A stretch of 64,000 bases of DNA from Wolbachia endosymbiont (group A) of Bibio marci (GTDB lineage: Bacteria > Pseudomonadota > Alphaproteobacteria > Rickettsiales > Anaplasmataceae): positions 1,240,001-1,304,000 of the forward strand of contig NZ_OX366364.1 in the NCBI RefSeq assembly GCF_947251645.1, given 5' to 3'. Both the position numbers and the translations under genes were made by a program. This document shows positions 10,453-19,864 of the stretch, in pieces; within the stretch, counting starts at the first letter, position 1; each line of letters starts with the position of its first letter. Below the pieces are notes generated by a model, which saw only the letters and a list, made by a program, of their open reading frames with translations, did no database searches and was not told where the DNA came from.

Positions 10453-11292
10453 ATGAAAACAATCAGCACTTTAATTCAAGAAGGATCGGAGTTATTATCG
10501 TCACATAAAGTTGAATCACCACATTTAGATTGTGAAATCATCATGCAGCACATACTTGAAGTGGAAAGATCATTCATAATTATGAACCATGCTGATCAAG
10601 TGCCGATGGAGAAAGAACTTTTATTTTGGAAATTAACAAAAAAAAGAGCGGAAAGATATCCAATATCGCAAATAATAGGTAATCGTGAATTCTGGAGTAA
10701 AAATTTTATAGTTAACCAACATGTTTTAGATCCAAGACCAGATAGTGAAACATTAATCTCAACAGTGTTAAAATATTATCCAAACAAAAAGCAGAAACTA
10801 AAAATCGCGGATTTTGGTACAGGTACAGGTTGTTTATTGATATCCGTACTTAGTGAGTATGAATATGCTGTCGGCATCGGTTTTGAAAAAAGCTTGGAAG
10901 CATACAAAGTTGCCTATCAGAACACAAAAAAACATGATCTTCTCAGCAGAGCCAAAATATTTCCAAGTTCGTGGACAGAATGCAGCGATTTATTTGATCT
11001 GATAATTAGCAATCCTCCATATATTAAAAGAAGCAAATTAAAAGACTTACAAGCCGAAGTGCAAAAAGAGCCAAGAATTGCCCTTGATGGTGGTATTGAT
11101 GGTTTGAGCTGTTATTTAAGCATTTTTCCAATATTGAGAAAGTGCCTTAAAAAAAATGGGTTTGCGATATTGGAGATAGGCGAAGATCAAAATGATATTG
11201 ACAAAATAATCCCCTCATACGAATTAGCTTTTCAGGAATATGTATATGACTTAGCGGGAATGAAGAGATGCATTGTTGTGAAAAGAACATAG
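10453..11292 (+). CDS. prmC: Peptide chain release factor N5-glutamine methyltransferase
   Basis: A 279-residue SAM-dependent methyltransferase (HemK family) that methylates the GGQ glutamine of release factors RF1 and RF2. The N-terminal helical PrmC domain is followed by the family motif DPRPDSE (93-99), the SAM-binding ADFGTGTGCLL (119-129) and the catalytic NPPY (187-190). Length is normal. It stands alone between two palindrome clusters, with no obvious operon partner and a weak ribosome binding site. Confidence 0.95.
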   Translation: MKTISTLIQEGSELLSSHKVESPHLDCEIIMQHILEVERSFIIMNHADQVPMEKELLFWKLTKKRAERYPISQIIGNREFWSKNFIVNQHVLDPRPDSETLISTVLKYYPNKKQKLKIADFGTGTGCLLISVLSEYEYAVGIGFEKSLEAYKVAYQNTKKHDLLSRAKIFPSSWTECSDLFDLIISNPPYIKRSKLKDLQAEVQKEPRIALDGGIDGLSCYLSIFPILRKCLKKNGFAILEIGEDQNDIDKIIPSYELAFQEYVYDLAGMKRCIVVKRT

Positions 11293-11337
11293 CTAATGTT
11301 TTCTTGTATTATCTCCTTCATCCCATATTATCCTATG

Positions 11338-11432
11338 TCATCCCAGTACCCTCTACCTCGTCATCCCAGTGCGTGACACTGGGATCTATATTTAACTAGA
11401 TCCTATGGTCAAGCCATAGGATGACAGGAACG
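11338..11432. repeat. Two tandem palindromes downstream of wspB
   Basis: TCATCCCAGTGCGTGACACTGGGAT is followed by GATCCTATGGTCAAGCCATAGGAT. Both are near-perfect inverted repeats. They lie between the convergent prmC and wspB genes and could also act as transcription stops, although no T-run confirms this. Confidence 0.7.
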
Positions 11433-11470
11433 GTTTTGGTTAGCCATGCATTTTTTAAAGGGCAACATGT

Positions 11471-12313
11471 TTAAGCTTTGCTGGCAAAGTGGAAAGTAAG
11501 ACCAGCTTCTATGCCGTGCGTATGAAAAAAGCTGTTCTGTATGGTAGTAGATACTAAATTCTTCTCATCTTTTTGTTTAGCCATTCCACCTTTTGGCTTA
11601 CCTGCGCCATTATCAGAATTGGGATCCCACTGTAAGGTTTCTAGTTTGCACTCACTGCTACCAATAGCACCAAAACCTCTATATCCAATATGCATATTTA
11701 CATCTTCGTTTATGCGATAATCAAGGCCAGCTTTTAATTGACCTGCGGGTCTTATTGACGATTTTTCAAACATTGTCATTCTTGTTGCACCGATTCCAAT
11801 ACCAACGTAAGGAGAAAAAGAGAAACGGTCACTTTTCCAATGATGATAAACATTTGCCATTATAGATGCGTTTTCAACTTGGTCATGATTAATAATTGAT
11901 CCATATTTATCGCCGTCTTTTGTGTACGATATTGTCATCTGGCCGCTTGTTAAACCAATATTATCCACTTTTACAGAAGAATACATCCCTTCCAGTTCAG
12001 CCCTATAGCTGTTGTTACCCAATTCTCCTGTGTAACCAAATGCCACATTTGCAGCAAAAGGTGGATTATAATCTCCTTTATACTTACTTAGTGACTGACC
12101 TTCTGTGTTCTGAGCACTCCTGTCATTTACAGATACATTATTGGTAGCTGTAGCAGCAGTATCTCCAATTTTTGCTTTCAACTCACCCATGCCATTAAAA
12201 AATTGACCGTAATATCCACTACCAAAGTAAAACCCCTCTGTTTCACTTGCAAAAGATTGTTGTGACAACAACAAAGCAAGTGCTGTAACCGCTAATGTTT
12301 TTCTACTAATCAT
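11471..12313 (-). CDS. wspB: Wsp-family outer membrane surface protein (WspB)
   Basis: A 280-residue outer membrane beta-barrel of the Wsp/surface-antigen family. A signal peptide is clear (residues 1-22, cleavage after SQQSFA). Alternating beta-strand segments follow, such as YVGIGIGATRMTMF and YRINEDVNMHIGYRGFG, and the protein ends in a Phe-rich C-terminal strand (GIEAGLTFHFA). A hydrophilic segment near residues 223-252 looks like a surface loop. Its position directly after virD4 identifies the WspB paralogue, which is known to be co-transcribed with virB8-virD4 in Wolbachia. It is intact here, although disrupted alleles exist in some strains. Confidence 0.93.
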   Translation of the reverse strand: MISRKTLAVTALALLLSQQSFASETEGFYFGSGYYGQFFNGMGELKAKIGDTAATATNNVSVNDRSAQNTEGQSLSKYKGDYNPPFAANVAFGYTGELGNNSYRAELEGMYSSVKVDNIGLTSGQMTISYTKDGDKYGSIINHDQVENASIMANVYHHWKSDRFSFSPYVGIGIGATRMTMFEKSSIRPAGQLKAGLDYRINEDVNMHIGYRGFGAIGSSECKLETLQWDPNSDNGAGKPKGGMAKQKDEKNLVSTTIQNSFFHTHGIEAGLTFHFASKA

Positions 12314-12429
12314 TACTACTCCCCTAGTTAAAATAGCTAATCTAATACTAATTAATTAAAAATGGCTTAATATGAAAAACCTAATTATTTGCATAACTTG
12401 CACTTTTCTAAGCTAAAAAATAGGCGAAG

Positions 12430-14457
12430 TCAACCTTTATCTTCGGCTTTATCATCATTTTTTAATTTATCGTCAATATCCTCATCTTCAAATTCATCCT
12501 CCTCTTCTTCGTCATCGAACCCATCATCGCTCCTATCCTCATCTTCTTCGTCATCATCTTCAAACTTATCGTCAATATCTTCATCATCAATATCTTCGTC
12601 TGCAAATTCATCTGATTCATCATATACTGCATCTTCTGTTTTAGTTTCAGCAGGATAATCAACTGAATTAGGCCCCTCAAGAGCATTATTCCCCTCATTA
12701 TTAACCTTATCTTTGCTCGCAGCGGCAGAAAGAACTTTGTTTGGGTCATATGGTTCTTGTGTAGGCACACGAGTTTGTTTGAGCAGCCTTCTTGTGAAGG
12801 TGGTATCACTGTAGTACAAAATTTTCTTTGATTTAATTGGGTAAGTCGACTCTATTAAAATTATCTGATCGTCACGTGGCAACATAATAACTTCTTGAGG
12901 CAATAGCAATGCTCTCTGTGTTTCAGAGATATGTAATGACCTTGAAGCAGGATTTAAATCTAAAAATTTAGGCTTATTCAACGATTCTTGTTGTACAGTT
13001 TTGTTTCCTATAAGTTGCGATATTAAATTAGCTGTTTCAATATTATTGGCTGCAAAAGTTATTCTGTAAGTCGAGTTTGACAAAAAGGAGTTCATTCCTG
13101 CTTCTTCGTATATTCCTTTGAGCTGCTCAGTATCTTGAACAATTAAGAATAATCTAACTCGATAACCACGAAAATATGCAATACCTGTTTGAAATTGCTC
13201 CATTTTTCCAAGCGTAGGAAACTCATCCATTAAAAACAATACGCCATAAGGCTCGTCATCTGATGGCAATTTTCTACATAAAAACTCAGTTGCCTGTTGG
13301 TAAAAAACCTGCATTAAAGGCCTGAGCCTAGTCAAGTTGTCAGGAGTTAAACCAACATAAACTGTAATTTTCTTCCTTTTAAAATCTAGAATATTAAAGT
13401 CACTTGACGCAGTTGCAGTATCAATCAATGGGTTTGCCCACAATTCAAGCGATGAGTTCATAGTTGATACAACACCCGACCTTTCTTTATCAGCTTTTTG
13501 TAAAAAAGCTGCAATATTCATATATGCTACAGGGTGTAGTATTTTACCCATTGTATCAAGAGCAACAGCAAGATTATAAACTACGTCATCACTACGCATC
13601 GTACGCACAACTTCACCAAAAGATTTAACTTTCTCTGGTGCAGCAAGTAAGTATAATACCACTCCAACAAATAAGCTTCTTGCTTCATTTTGCCAAAAGT
13701 CTTGTTCAGGCATGATTAAGTTAGCTATTTTCTGCACATCGTCAACCATCTGCCCAGGTTTTTCACTAATCCATTGTAATGGATTGTAACAGTGACTTAT
13801 TCCATCTGGCTGCGCTGGATTCCATACGTATACTTTTTGTCCTTGTCGTTCTCGCCAACCACTTGTTATTTCATAGTTTTCTAATTTTATGTCGTGTACA
13901 ATTACCGAGTCAGTCCAAAATAATAAATTAGGAATTACAAAGCCAACACCCTTACCAGAACCTGTAGGTGCAAATAACAATGCATGCTGAAACCCATCAG
14001 CAATGAAGTATCCTCTTTTATCTTTACCAAGCAATAATCCCTTTTGGCTTCTTAATCCTGCTTTTCGTATGTCTTTCTCTGATGCCCACTGCGAGTCTCC
14101 ATGAAGTGATTCTTTCTTTTTAAACGGTCGCCACTCAATTATCCTTTCTCTTAAATTCCACAAAATAATCATTAAAACAACGATAGGCAGTGCAGAAGAT
14201 ATAATTAATTTGATTTTGAGCTCAAGGCTATATAACTTTGGATGATGCCAACAATATTGTATATGATCAAAAATCGTTGGCCAAAGAGCTTGAGGGAAAG
14301 GCGTCAAACTAGGATTAATTGCCTTAAAATCCACAGCATCTGGACCATCAGCAAACAGAACAAACAATATACCAGATAGATAGAAGCAAAAGTCAAGTAC
14401 GCTAAAAGCTACTACACCTCCTACGAGAATATTACGTAGGTGATTTCCATTACTCAT
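12430..14457 (-). CDS. virD4: Type IV secretion coupling ATPase VirD4
   Basis: A 675-residue coupling protein. There are two N-terminal membrane helices (about 10-36 and 82-101), Walker A APTGSGKG (163-170), the Walker B region GVLFLMDEFPTLG, and the TraG/VirD4 core. It recruits substrates to the type IV secretion channel at the inner membrane. The C-terminal 65-70 residues are an acidic low-complexity tail with repeated DEDIDD and EEDEF units. Such tails vary between Rickettsiales VirD4 proteins and may contact basic substrates (inference). It lies 30 bp after virB11 and 116 bp before wspB. Confidence 0.96.
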   Translation of the reverse strand: MSNGNHLRNILVGGVVAFSVLDFCFYLSGILFVLFADGPDAVDFKAINPSLTPFPQALWPTIFDHIQYCWHHPKLYSLELKIKLIISSALPIVVLMIILWNLRERIIEWRPFKKKESLHGDSQWASEKDIRKAGLRSQKGLLLGKDKRGYFIADGFQHALLFAPTGSGKGVGFVIPNLLFWTDSVIVHDIKLENYEITSGWRERQGQKVYVWNPAQPDGISHCYNPLQWISEKPGQMVDDVQKIANLIMPEQDFWQNEARSLFVGVVLYLLAAPEKVKSFGEVVRTMRSDDVVYNLAVALDTMGKILHPVAYMNIAAFLQKADKERSGVVSTMNSSLELWANPLIDTATASSDFNILDFKRKKITVYVGLTPDNLTRLRPLMQVFYQQATEFLCRKLPSDDEPYGVLFLMDEFPTLGKMEQFQTGIAYFRGYRVRLFLIVQDTEQLKGIYEEAGMNSFLSNSTYRITFAANNIETANLISQLIGNKTVQQESLNKPKFLDLNPASRSLHISETQRALLLPQEVIMLPRDDQIILIESTYPIKSKKILYYSDTTFTRRLLKQTRVPTQEPYDPNKVLSAAASKDKVNNEGNNALEGPNSVDYPAETKTEDAVYDESDEFADEDIDDEDIDDKFEDDDEEDEDRSDDGFDDEEEEDEFEDEDIDDKLKNDDKAEDKG

Positions 14458-14487
14458 AAACTACTCTTCCTTAACTTATGTATAAAT

Positions 14488-15480
14488 TTAAGCATTTTCG
14501 CTCGCAGATCTAGTAAATAATATCTCAGAAATGCTTCTTTTGCCCCCACCGGTTCTTTTTAGCTGAATAACAATATCAATCACATTTCTAATGTATGGTA
14601 TGATCTGATCTGGAGTAATGCCAAGATTTGCCTGCATAACCATCAATTTTATTTGCTCAAGGGCCATTGTTGGACTATCCGCATGAAGGGTTGATACTGA
14701 TCCAGGGTGACCAGTACTTATTGCCCTGAGAAAGCTAAAAGCTTCCGCCCCACGAAGTTCACCAACTATTATTCTATCTGGCCTTAAACGTAAGCACGCT
14801 TCTATCAAATCTTGAGTGGTTACTTTTGCTCTGCCCTGCCCTCCTTTAGAGGCAATTAGATGGACTTTATTGGGATGTTCGTTCAAAACGATTTCCCTTG
14901 CATCCTCAACAGTAATAATTCTTTCCTCAGCTGGAATAGCACGCAAAGTAGCATTAGTAAAAGTAGTCTTACCAGTGGAAGTTCCACCGCTAATTATAAT
15001 ATTTTTCTTACTTATTACAGCGTATTCTAAAAACTCTTTTATTTTCTTTTGTTTTAACAGTAAATCCAAATGACGGTCAACTAGATTATCAGTTGCTTCT
15101 GTAACAGTTTCAGAAAAAGCCCCCATTTTTTCGTAATCATCGAGTGCTAATTGCATGCTAGAAGGCTTACGAATCGACATTACTACTTTATCAGGCTCGC
15201 ACGCTGGCGGAAATACTATCTGTATACGATAACCATTTGGTAATGTTGCTGAAAGTAACGGCGCTTCTTCGCTAAGCTTTTGTTCTGTAGCTTGAGCAAT
15301 CAGTCTGCCAAGAGATTTCAAATGGTTAAGATCGAATACTTCTAATTTTTCACACCTTATTTCACCGCGATTTTCAATCCATACTTCCTTTGGCTTATTT
15401 ATTGATATTTCATTTACGCCTTCTTCTTGAAATATGCCTTGTAATGGCTCCAAATATGTATCAAGTGCAGCATAATTCAT
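14488..15480 (-). CDS. virB11: Type IV secretion ATPase VirB11
   Basis: A 330-residue hexameric secretion ATPase. The N-terminal domain is followed by Walker A GGTSTGKTT (165-173), the Asp box, a Walker B region with RIIVGELRGAEAFSFL, and the His box GHPGSVSTLHADS. It powers pilus assembly and substrate transfer on the cytoplasmic side. Only 1 bp separates it from the virB10 stop, and virD4 follows 30 bp later. Confidence 0.96.
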   Translation of the reverse strand: MNYAALDTYLEPLQGIFQEEGVNEISINKPKEVWIENRGEIRCEKLEVFDLNHLKSLGRLIAQATEQKLSEEAPLLSATLPNGYRIQIVFPPACEPDKVVMSIRKPSSMQLALDDYEKMGAFSETVTEATDNLVDRHLDLLLKQKKIKEFLEYAVISKKNIIISGGTSTGKTTFTNATLRAIPAEERIITVEDAREIVLNEHPNKVHLIASKGGQGRAKVTTQDLIEACLRLRPDRIIVGELRGAEAFSFLRAISTGHPGSVSTLHADSPTMALEQIKLMVMQANLGITPDQIIPYIRNVIDIVIQLKRTGGGKRSISEILFTRSASENA

Positions 15481-15481
15481 T

Positions 15482-16918
15482 TCATTGATTTAATATTGCC
15501 TGTGAAGGAAACACTATATCTTGGTTAACAAATACTTTCAATGCAGTGCCTTGATCAACATAAATAGTTGGTTTTTTATCTGTAGATCTGCCTACTATAT
15601 CCCGCATGTCTTTAGAAAAATCATTGATTGATTTCCCGATTGCTTCATCATAAACAGACTTGCTTTTTCTTTGAAATTGTTGTAACAGTTGATTTACATT
15701 TTCCAGGCTTATAGTCACCTTGTCTTCCTCAATTTCTAGCGCTTTTGCTATTTCCTTTTTCATTATTTTCAGCAAATCTTGCTCATTTTTAGCATTACGA
15801 ATTTCTCCAATAGCTCCAAGGCCCAGTTTCCATTTATCACTAGATTTACCATTTGCTGCTTCACCAATAACATCTTTGAATGAAGAAAAATCTATTTCAG
15901 TTACAGTGATGGATCTCACCGCATCCATAGGAGTTAGCGTACCAATAAGATTAGAGGCCTTTTGTCCTACAACAGCTGAACCAATTGAAACACCAGCAAG
16001 TGCCACTGAAGAGAATAATGCACTTACTATTTTATTATCAACTATTCCTGCAATTCCTGCTCTACCAAGCTCGTCAGTACTAAGTGATGAGATAGCAATA
16101 TCTATTCCATGTGGCATAATCACTCTGTTCCAATTTATATTTACACGGGCTCTTGCAATATTCGAGTCAAATGAATAACTGCCTATCAATCTTGAGCCTT
16201 TAGGTATTAAAACTGTATCACCAGTTTCTGCATAAACATCTCTACTCACCATAGCACGCAGCATTCCTTGCAGATCAGAATTTATTGCAGTTTCAAGAAC
16301 AGCATCAATAATTTTACCTTGAGTAATCATTAAACCAAGCTTTCCTACTCTGGTAGCTTTGCTCGATTGTGCTGAAGTAATAGCATCAGCAGCCTTGTTC
16401 TCCCCACCATCACTTGAAATTGTTAACATTTGTGCACTACGTCTGTCTCTAGGATAACCGCCACCCCCTATTGTAGGAAACGAGGTAGGTAAATTGCCCA
16501 TAACATTACTAGAAGGAAAATTTTGCTTTGGCAAAATAGGTATATTTGACACAGAGGTTTCTTTTGGTTTCTCTTCTTCTTTTTTTATTGGTTTTATTTC
16601 TGGTATGATTTGTGGTGTAGGAAGAGGAGGTAAGGGTGGTAAGGGATCAGTTATTATTCTTTCAGGAACCATTACATTATCTGGAACTTGTTCCAACTTT
16701 CCTTTCAATTCTTGAACGTTTTGCTTTGTTTCCTCTTTTTTAATAACTTCTAAACCCTCTTTAGGAGAAGGACTAAAATAGAGATAATACACTCCACCAA
16801 CCAGAAGCACTAAAATAACGACCATCAATGCCCTATGACCTTGATTAGAGCCAACTGTTACTACCTTGTTCTCTATTTCTGATTCATCTTCTGAATTGTT
16901 ACGCCTTTCTTTATTCAT
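15482..16918 (-). CDS. virB10: Type IV secretion protein VirB10
   Basis: A 478-residue core-complex scaffold spanning both membranes. A cytoplasmic N-terminus is followed by one membrane helix (about residues 29-48) and a periplasmic Pro/Lys/Glu-rich linker (DPLPPLPPLPTP, then KPIKKEEEKP). The C-terminal beta-domain has the family motifs VYAETGDTVLIPKGSRLIG and RARVNINWNRVIMPHG. A C-terminal extension after about residue 330 is longer than in Agrobacterium VirB10. It sits between virB9 (16 bp) and virB11 (1 bp). Confidence 0.95.
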   Translation of the reverse strand: MNKERRNNSEDESEIENKVVTVGSNQGHRALMVVILVLLVGGVYYLYFSPSPKEGLEVIKKEETKQNVQELKGKLEQVPDNVMVPERIITDPLPPLPPLPTPQIIPEIKPIKKEEEKPKETSVSNIPILPKQNFPSSNVMGNLPTSFPTIGGGGYPRDRRSAQMLTISSDGGENKAADAITSAQSSKATRVGKLGLMITQGKIIDAVLETAINSDLQGMLRAMVSRDVYAETGDTVLIPKGSRLIGSYSFDSNIARARVNINWNRVIMPHGIDIAISSLSTDELGRAGIAGIVDNKIVSALFSSVALAGVSIGSAVVGQKASNLIGTLTPMDAVRSITVTEIDFSSFKDVIGEAANGKSSDKWKLGLGAIGEIRNAKNEQDLLKIMKKEIAKALEIEEDKVTISLENVNQLLQQFQRKSKSVYDEAIGKSINDFSKDMRDIVGRSTDKKPTIYVDQGTALKVFVNQDIVFPSQAILNQ

Positions 16919-16934
16919 ATTGCATGTACCACAG

Positions 16935-17738
16935 CTAAAGTGACCTATTTATAATTTCAACTTCACCATCTTCATAACGCATAAATAGCTTTTTATGTAC
17001 TCCTTTTATTATAACATAATCATCAAATAACAGCCTTTTACAAGGTTTATCCTCCTCTTCTACAAAAATCTGAGGTATTTTATTATTATTTCTAAATTTT
17101 AAATAGGTTAAATAACCATCATCAAATAGCTCAATCGGAACTATATCCACATTACCACCTTCATCAATATATGTATAATTGTACTTCGTATCATTTTCCT
17201 GTATTATTTTTTCTGGCTTGTCTGTAGTATATTGCATTTGAGTAGGTAAAGAAACCTCATCTAAATCAACATCAAATTCACCTTCTTCTTGAGGATAATA
17301 AAAACGTACTACGTAAGATATATCCTTTTCAGCAGAATAATCGTGATCCACTTTCTTAGCATCAGTATCCGGGTATTTATCGTAGTTTGGCCTTGAGATT
17401 AAATCGAAAATGTAATTTCTTTTTTTAGTTGTCGTAATAATCATGTTAGTGCGACTACTAACTTCAAATGGCATGATAAGCAATTTATTGTCATAAGGAT
17501 TAATTTTCCAACTTGATGCATCACCAACAGCAATATTTTTAACTTTTTCTCCTTCCGCAAATTCAATATAAGAATAGTAACCCTGACTAAAAACCACCGT
17601 AAATACTTCATTAGGGCTATACACAAAAGTCTTTATTCTACTATCTACAGAAATAGGCTCATTATAATTAATGGATGCGTTCAAATTGCCACTTATAAGT
17701 AAAGCTAAAACTAATAATATCCTATACATATTCATCAT
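16935..17738 (-). CDS. virB9: Type IV secretion protein VirB9
   Basis: A 267-residue periplasmic/outer membrane component of the core complex. An N-terminal signal peptide (about 1-22, ending GNLNAS) is followed by the VirB9/CagX domain, with VFTVVFSQGYYSYIEFAEGE and a C-terminal segment near VIIKGVHKKLFMRYEDGEV. It contacts VirB10 in the outer ring. Its start overlaps the end of virB8 by 17 bp. Confidence 0.94.
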   Translation of the reverse strand: MMNMYRILLVLALLISGNLNASINYNEPISVDSRIKTFVYSPNEVFTVVFSQGYYSYIEFAEGEKVKNIAVGDASSWKINPYDNKLLIMPFEVSSRTNMIITTTKKRNYIFDLISRPNYDKYPDTDAKKVDHDYSAEKDISYVVRFYYPQEEGEFDVDLDEVSLPTQMQYTTDKPEKIIQENDTKYNYTYIDEGGNVDIVPIELFDDGYLTYLKFRNNNKIPQIFVEEEDKPCKRLLFDDYVIIKGVHKKLFMRYEDGEVEIINRSL

Positions 17739-18402
17739 CTACTCTATATGAAATAACTTGAAATCCTAATGGGTTAATATATCTTTGCTGATCATCCATT
17801 TCAAGCGATGCATATCTATATGACATAATAACTATCTTATTTTTTCTTGTGGAACTTCCATCTTTCCGTGTAAATTCCACAAAAAACCTCACCTGAAGAG
17901 CATCGTTACCCAATTTTTGAATTGAGCGAATTTTAAATCCACTTTTGGTATCTGAGTATAAATTAAAAAGATCATCCATATTCTGCGATCCTACATAATT
18001 TCTAAATTCATTATACACATTAGGTGAGGAAAACAACCTCACCTTTGTATAATAGTTATAATTATAATGATATGGATCAAAAACCTCCCTTGCTTTTATA
18101 TACTCTGAAATAAAATAATCGTTTAGCGCTTCATCTGCAGAATACTGTTTTACTGTGACAGGATCAACCAATTGCACTATTCCTGATTTCTTGTCAATTT
18201 CTATAACAAATGGCTCAATAGTGCTACTTGTGCTAATTTTAAATATGACTAATATGCTGATAGAGATCGTTGCTAATAATATTAATGCAAATAAAAGTAG
18301 AATATTCCTTTGAGCAATAACTGTGCTGTAGCGGTTTGAATTCCAATTTATATCCTTATCTAAGGATTCAGTATTTTTTTCTCGCTTAAAAAATCTTAGC
18401 AT
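17722..18402 (-). CDS. virB8: Type IV secretion protein VirB8
   Basis: A 226-residue bitopic inner membrane protein: a short cytoplasmic N-terminus, one helix (about residues 32-54), then a periplasmic NTF2-like VirB8 domain with YFISEYIKAREVFDPYHYNYNY and QVRFFVEFTRKDG. It nucleates assembly of the secretion channel. It begins 72 bp downstream of ribA and overlaps virB9 by 17 bp. Confidence 0.95.
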   Translation of the reverse strand: MLRFFKREKNTESLDKDINWNSNRYSTVIAQRNILLLFALILLATISISILVIFKISTSSTIEPFVIEIDKKSGIVQLVDPVTVKQYSADEALNDYFISEYIKAREVFDPYHYNYNYYTKVRLFSSPNVYNEFRNYVGSQNMDDLFNLYSDTKSGFKIRSIQKLGNDALQVRFFVEFTRKDGSSTRKNKIVIMSYRYASLEMDDQQRYINPLGFQVISYRVDDEYV

Positions 18403-18474
18403 TTTAGTATTCCTAAAAATCTTAACTTATGTTAATAAACATAGCAAATTAACAAAGTAGTTACAACAAAAAAG

Positions 18475-19557
18475 CTAAAAAACTCTTAATCTATGGCCTA
18501 GCTTACTAAACTTTGTCTCCATATATGAATCGTTATATTTATTACGTTCCACAATAAGTGGTAGACACTTTGTAACTCCTATACCACTACTTTCCAATTC
18601 TGACAATTTCCTATCATTGTTTGTAAGTAATTGGATTTTGTTAATGTTCAATTTCTTAAGCATTTTAGCTGCAACAGCAAAACTTCTTTCATCATCTTCA
18701 AAACCCAATATTCTATTTGCATCAACAGTATCAAGATTATGTCCTCTTTGCATACTGTACGCTCTTAACTTATTAGTTAAACCAATGCCTCTTCCATCTT
18801 GCATCAAATACAATATAATACCACTTCCAGAGTCAGCTATCATTTGAATTGCTTGATGTAACTGACTTCTGCAATCGCATGATAAGCTATCTAACAAGTC
18901 ACCCGTATAGCACGAAGAATGAATTCTCACTAATGGTTCATCATCTTTATCTGGATTGCCAATGATAATTGCATGATGTTCTCTTCCGCCACTTTCGGTT
19001 CTATAAGATATGATATTTACTTCTTGAGTCTGTTTTAAAAATAATGATGTTTTGCACACTTCATATACATCCTGATTTTCTTGAAAATTATTTATGAATG
19101 ACGTGTCCAGTGCAATAACGTCATTTTTCTCGCACCAATTTCGCATTTCATGGTTATTCTCAAAAATCATATCAGCCACTAACGCGTATGGCAATAATTC
19201 TGAGAACTTAAGCAAGGCAATAGCACATTCATCTATTGTCTTTGAGCATTGCAACTCTTTTATGCAATCTTCCTTTGAACAGTTTATTAAATGGAGCAAT
19301 TCATCAAAATTATTCACCAACAGACGTTTGCTATTATGTTCTTTATTCTGAGATATGTATTTTACCTTACTTGAAGTTAAAGTAACATATACATTACTTG
19401 ATATAAGCTTGTATTGATTAAATAAATCTCTTTCTAAAGCCTCAGCAGCAGCGAACAATAGGTAATTACTTTCATCATATATTACAATTGGCCGACCGCG
19501 TCTGATTTCGCTGATAGCTCTTTCTACCTTATTGCTACTCTGATTTCCTATAAACAT
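18475..19557 (-). CDS. ribA: GTP cyclohydrolase II with degenerate RibB-like N-terminus
   Basis: A 360-residue protein. The C-terminal part (about 180-360) is GTP cyclohydrolase II, the first committed step of riboflavin synthesis. The zinc ligands Cys216, Cys227 and Cys229 lie in SSCYTGDLLDSLSCDC, followed by the catalytic QDGRGIGL. The N-terminal part starts like a DHBP synthase (IRRGRPIVIYDES) but then lacks recognisable RibB catalytic motifs, so only GTP cyclohydrolase activity is supported. It heads the virB8-virD4-wspB operon, a conserved arrangement in Wolbachia. Confidence 0.93.
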   Translation of the reverse strand: MFIGNQSSNKVERAISEIRRGRPIVIYDESNYLLFAAAEALERDLFNQYKLISSNVYVTLTSSKVKYISQNKEHNSKRLLVNNFDELLHLINCSKEDCIKELQCSKTIDECAIALLKFSELLPYALVADMIFENNHEMRNWCEKNDVIALDTSFINNFQENQDVYEVCKTSLFLKQTQEVNIISYRTESGGREHHAIIIGNPDKDDEPLVRIHSSCYTGDLLDSLSCDCRSQLHQAIQMIADSGSGIILYLMQDGRGIGLTNKLRAYSMQRGHNLDTVDANRILGFEDDERSFAVAAKMLKKLNINKIQLLTNNDRKLSELESSGIGVTKCLPLIVERNKYNDSYMETKFSKLGHRLRVF

Positions 19558-19586
19558 TTTTACCCATATTAAACAGCGATAAAAAC

Positions 19587-19674
19587 TGGTGCGGCCGAGA
19601 AGACTTGAACTTCCAAGGCCTTATGAGCCACAGCGACCTCAACGCTGCGTGTCTACCAATTCCACCACGGCCGC
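19587..19674 (-). tRNA. tRNA-Leu (anticodon GAG)
   Basis: On the minus strand, acceptor arms GCGGCCG (19668-19674) and CGGCCGC (19591-19597) pair perfectly. The anticodon stem CAGCG/CGCTG encloses the loop TTGAGGT, giving anticodon GAG. A long variable arm and TTCAAGTC T-loop fit a class II leucine tRNA. A CCA end appears encoded at 19587-19589. Confidence 0.95.
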
Positions 19675-19864
19675 ACTATATTCTAGTTTTTATATAATTA
19701 TTTTAAATTACTTAATCATTTTAGAATTTTTCATCTAGAGTGTCAATCTGATACTAGAATAATTTAGAAATTACCTGTATAATTTGATTATGAATTTTGT
19801 GATTATAAATTTTAATCATTTAAGATAACCTTACTACTAATTTTTAACTTAGGTTTTTATACAA

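Noticed and set aside
12389..12658. Serine-rich ORF on the plus strand
   Set aside because: It is the antisense of the repetitive acidic tail of virD4 and has no binding site or family.
19681..19864. Small RNA gene between tRNA-Leu and the phosphoesterase
   Set aside because: The region is AT-rich with only weak inverted repeats (GATTATGAATTTTGTGATTATAA) and no supporting structure.
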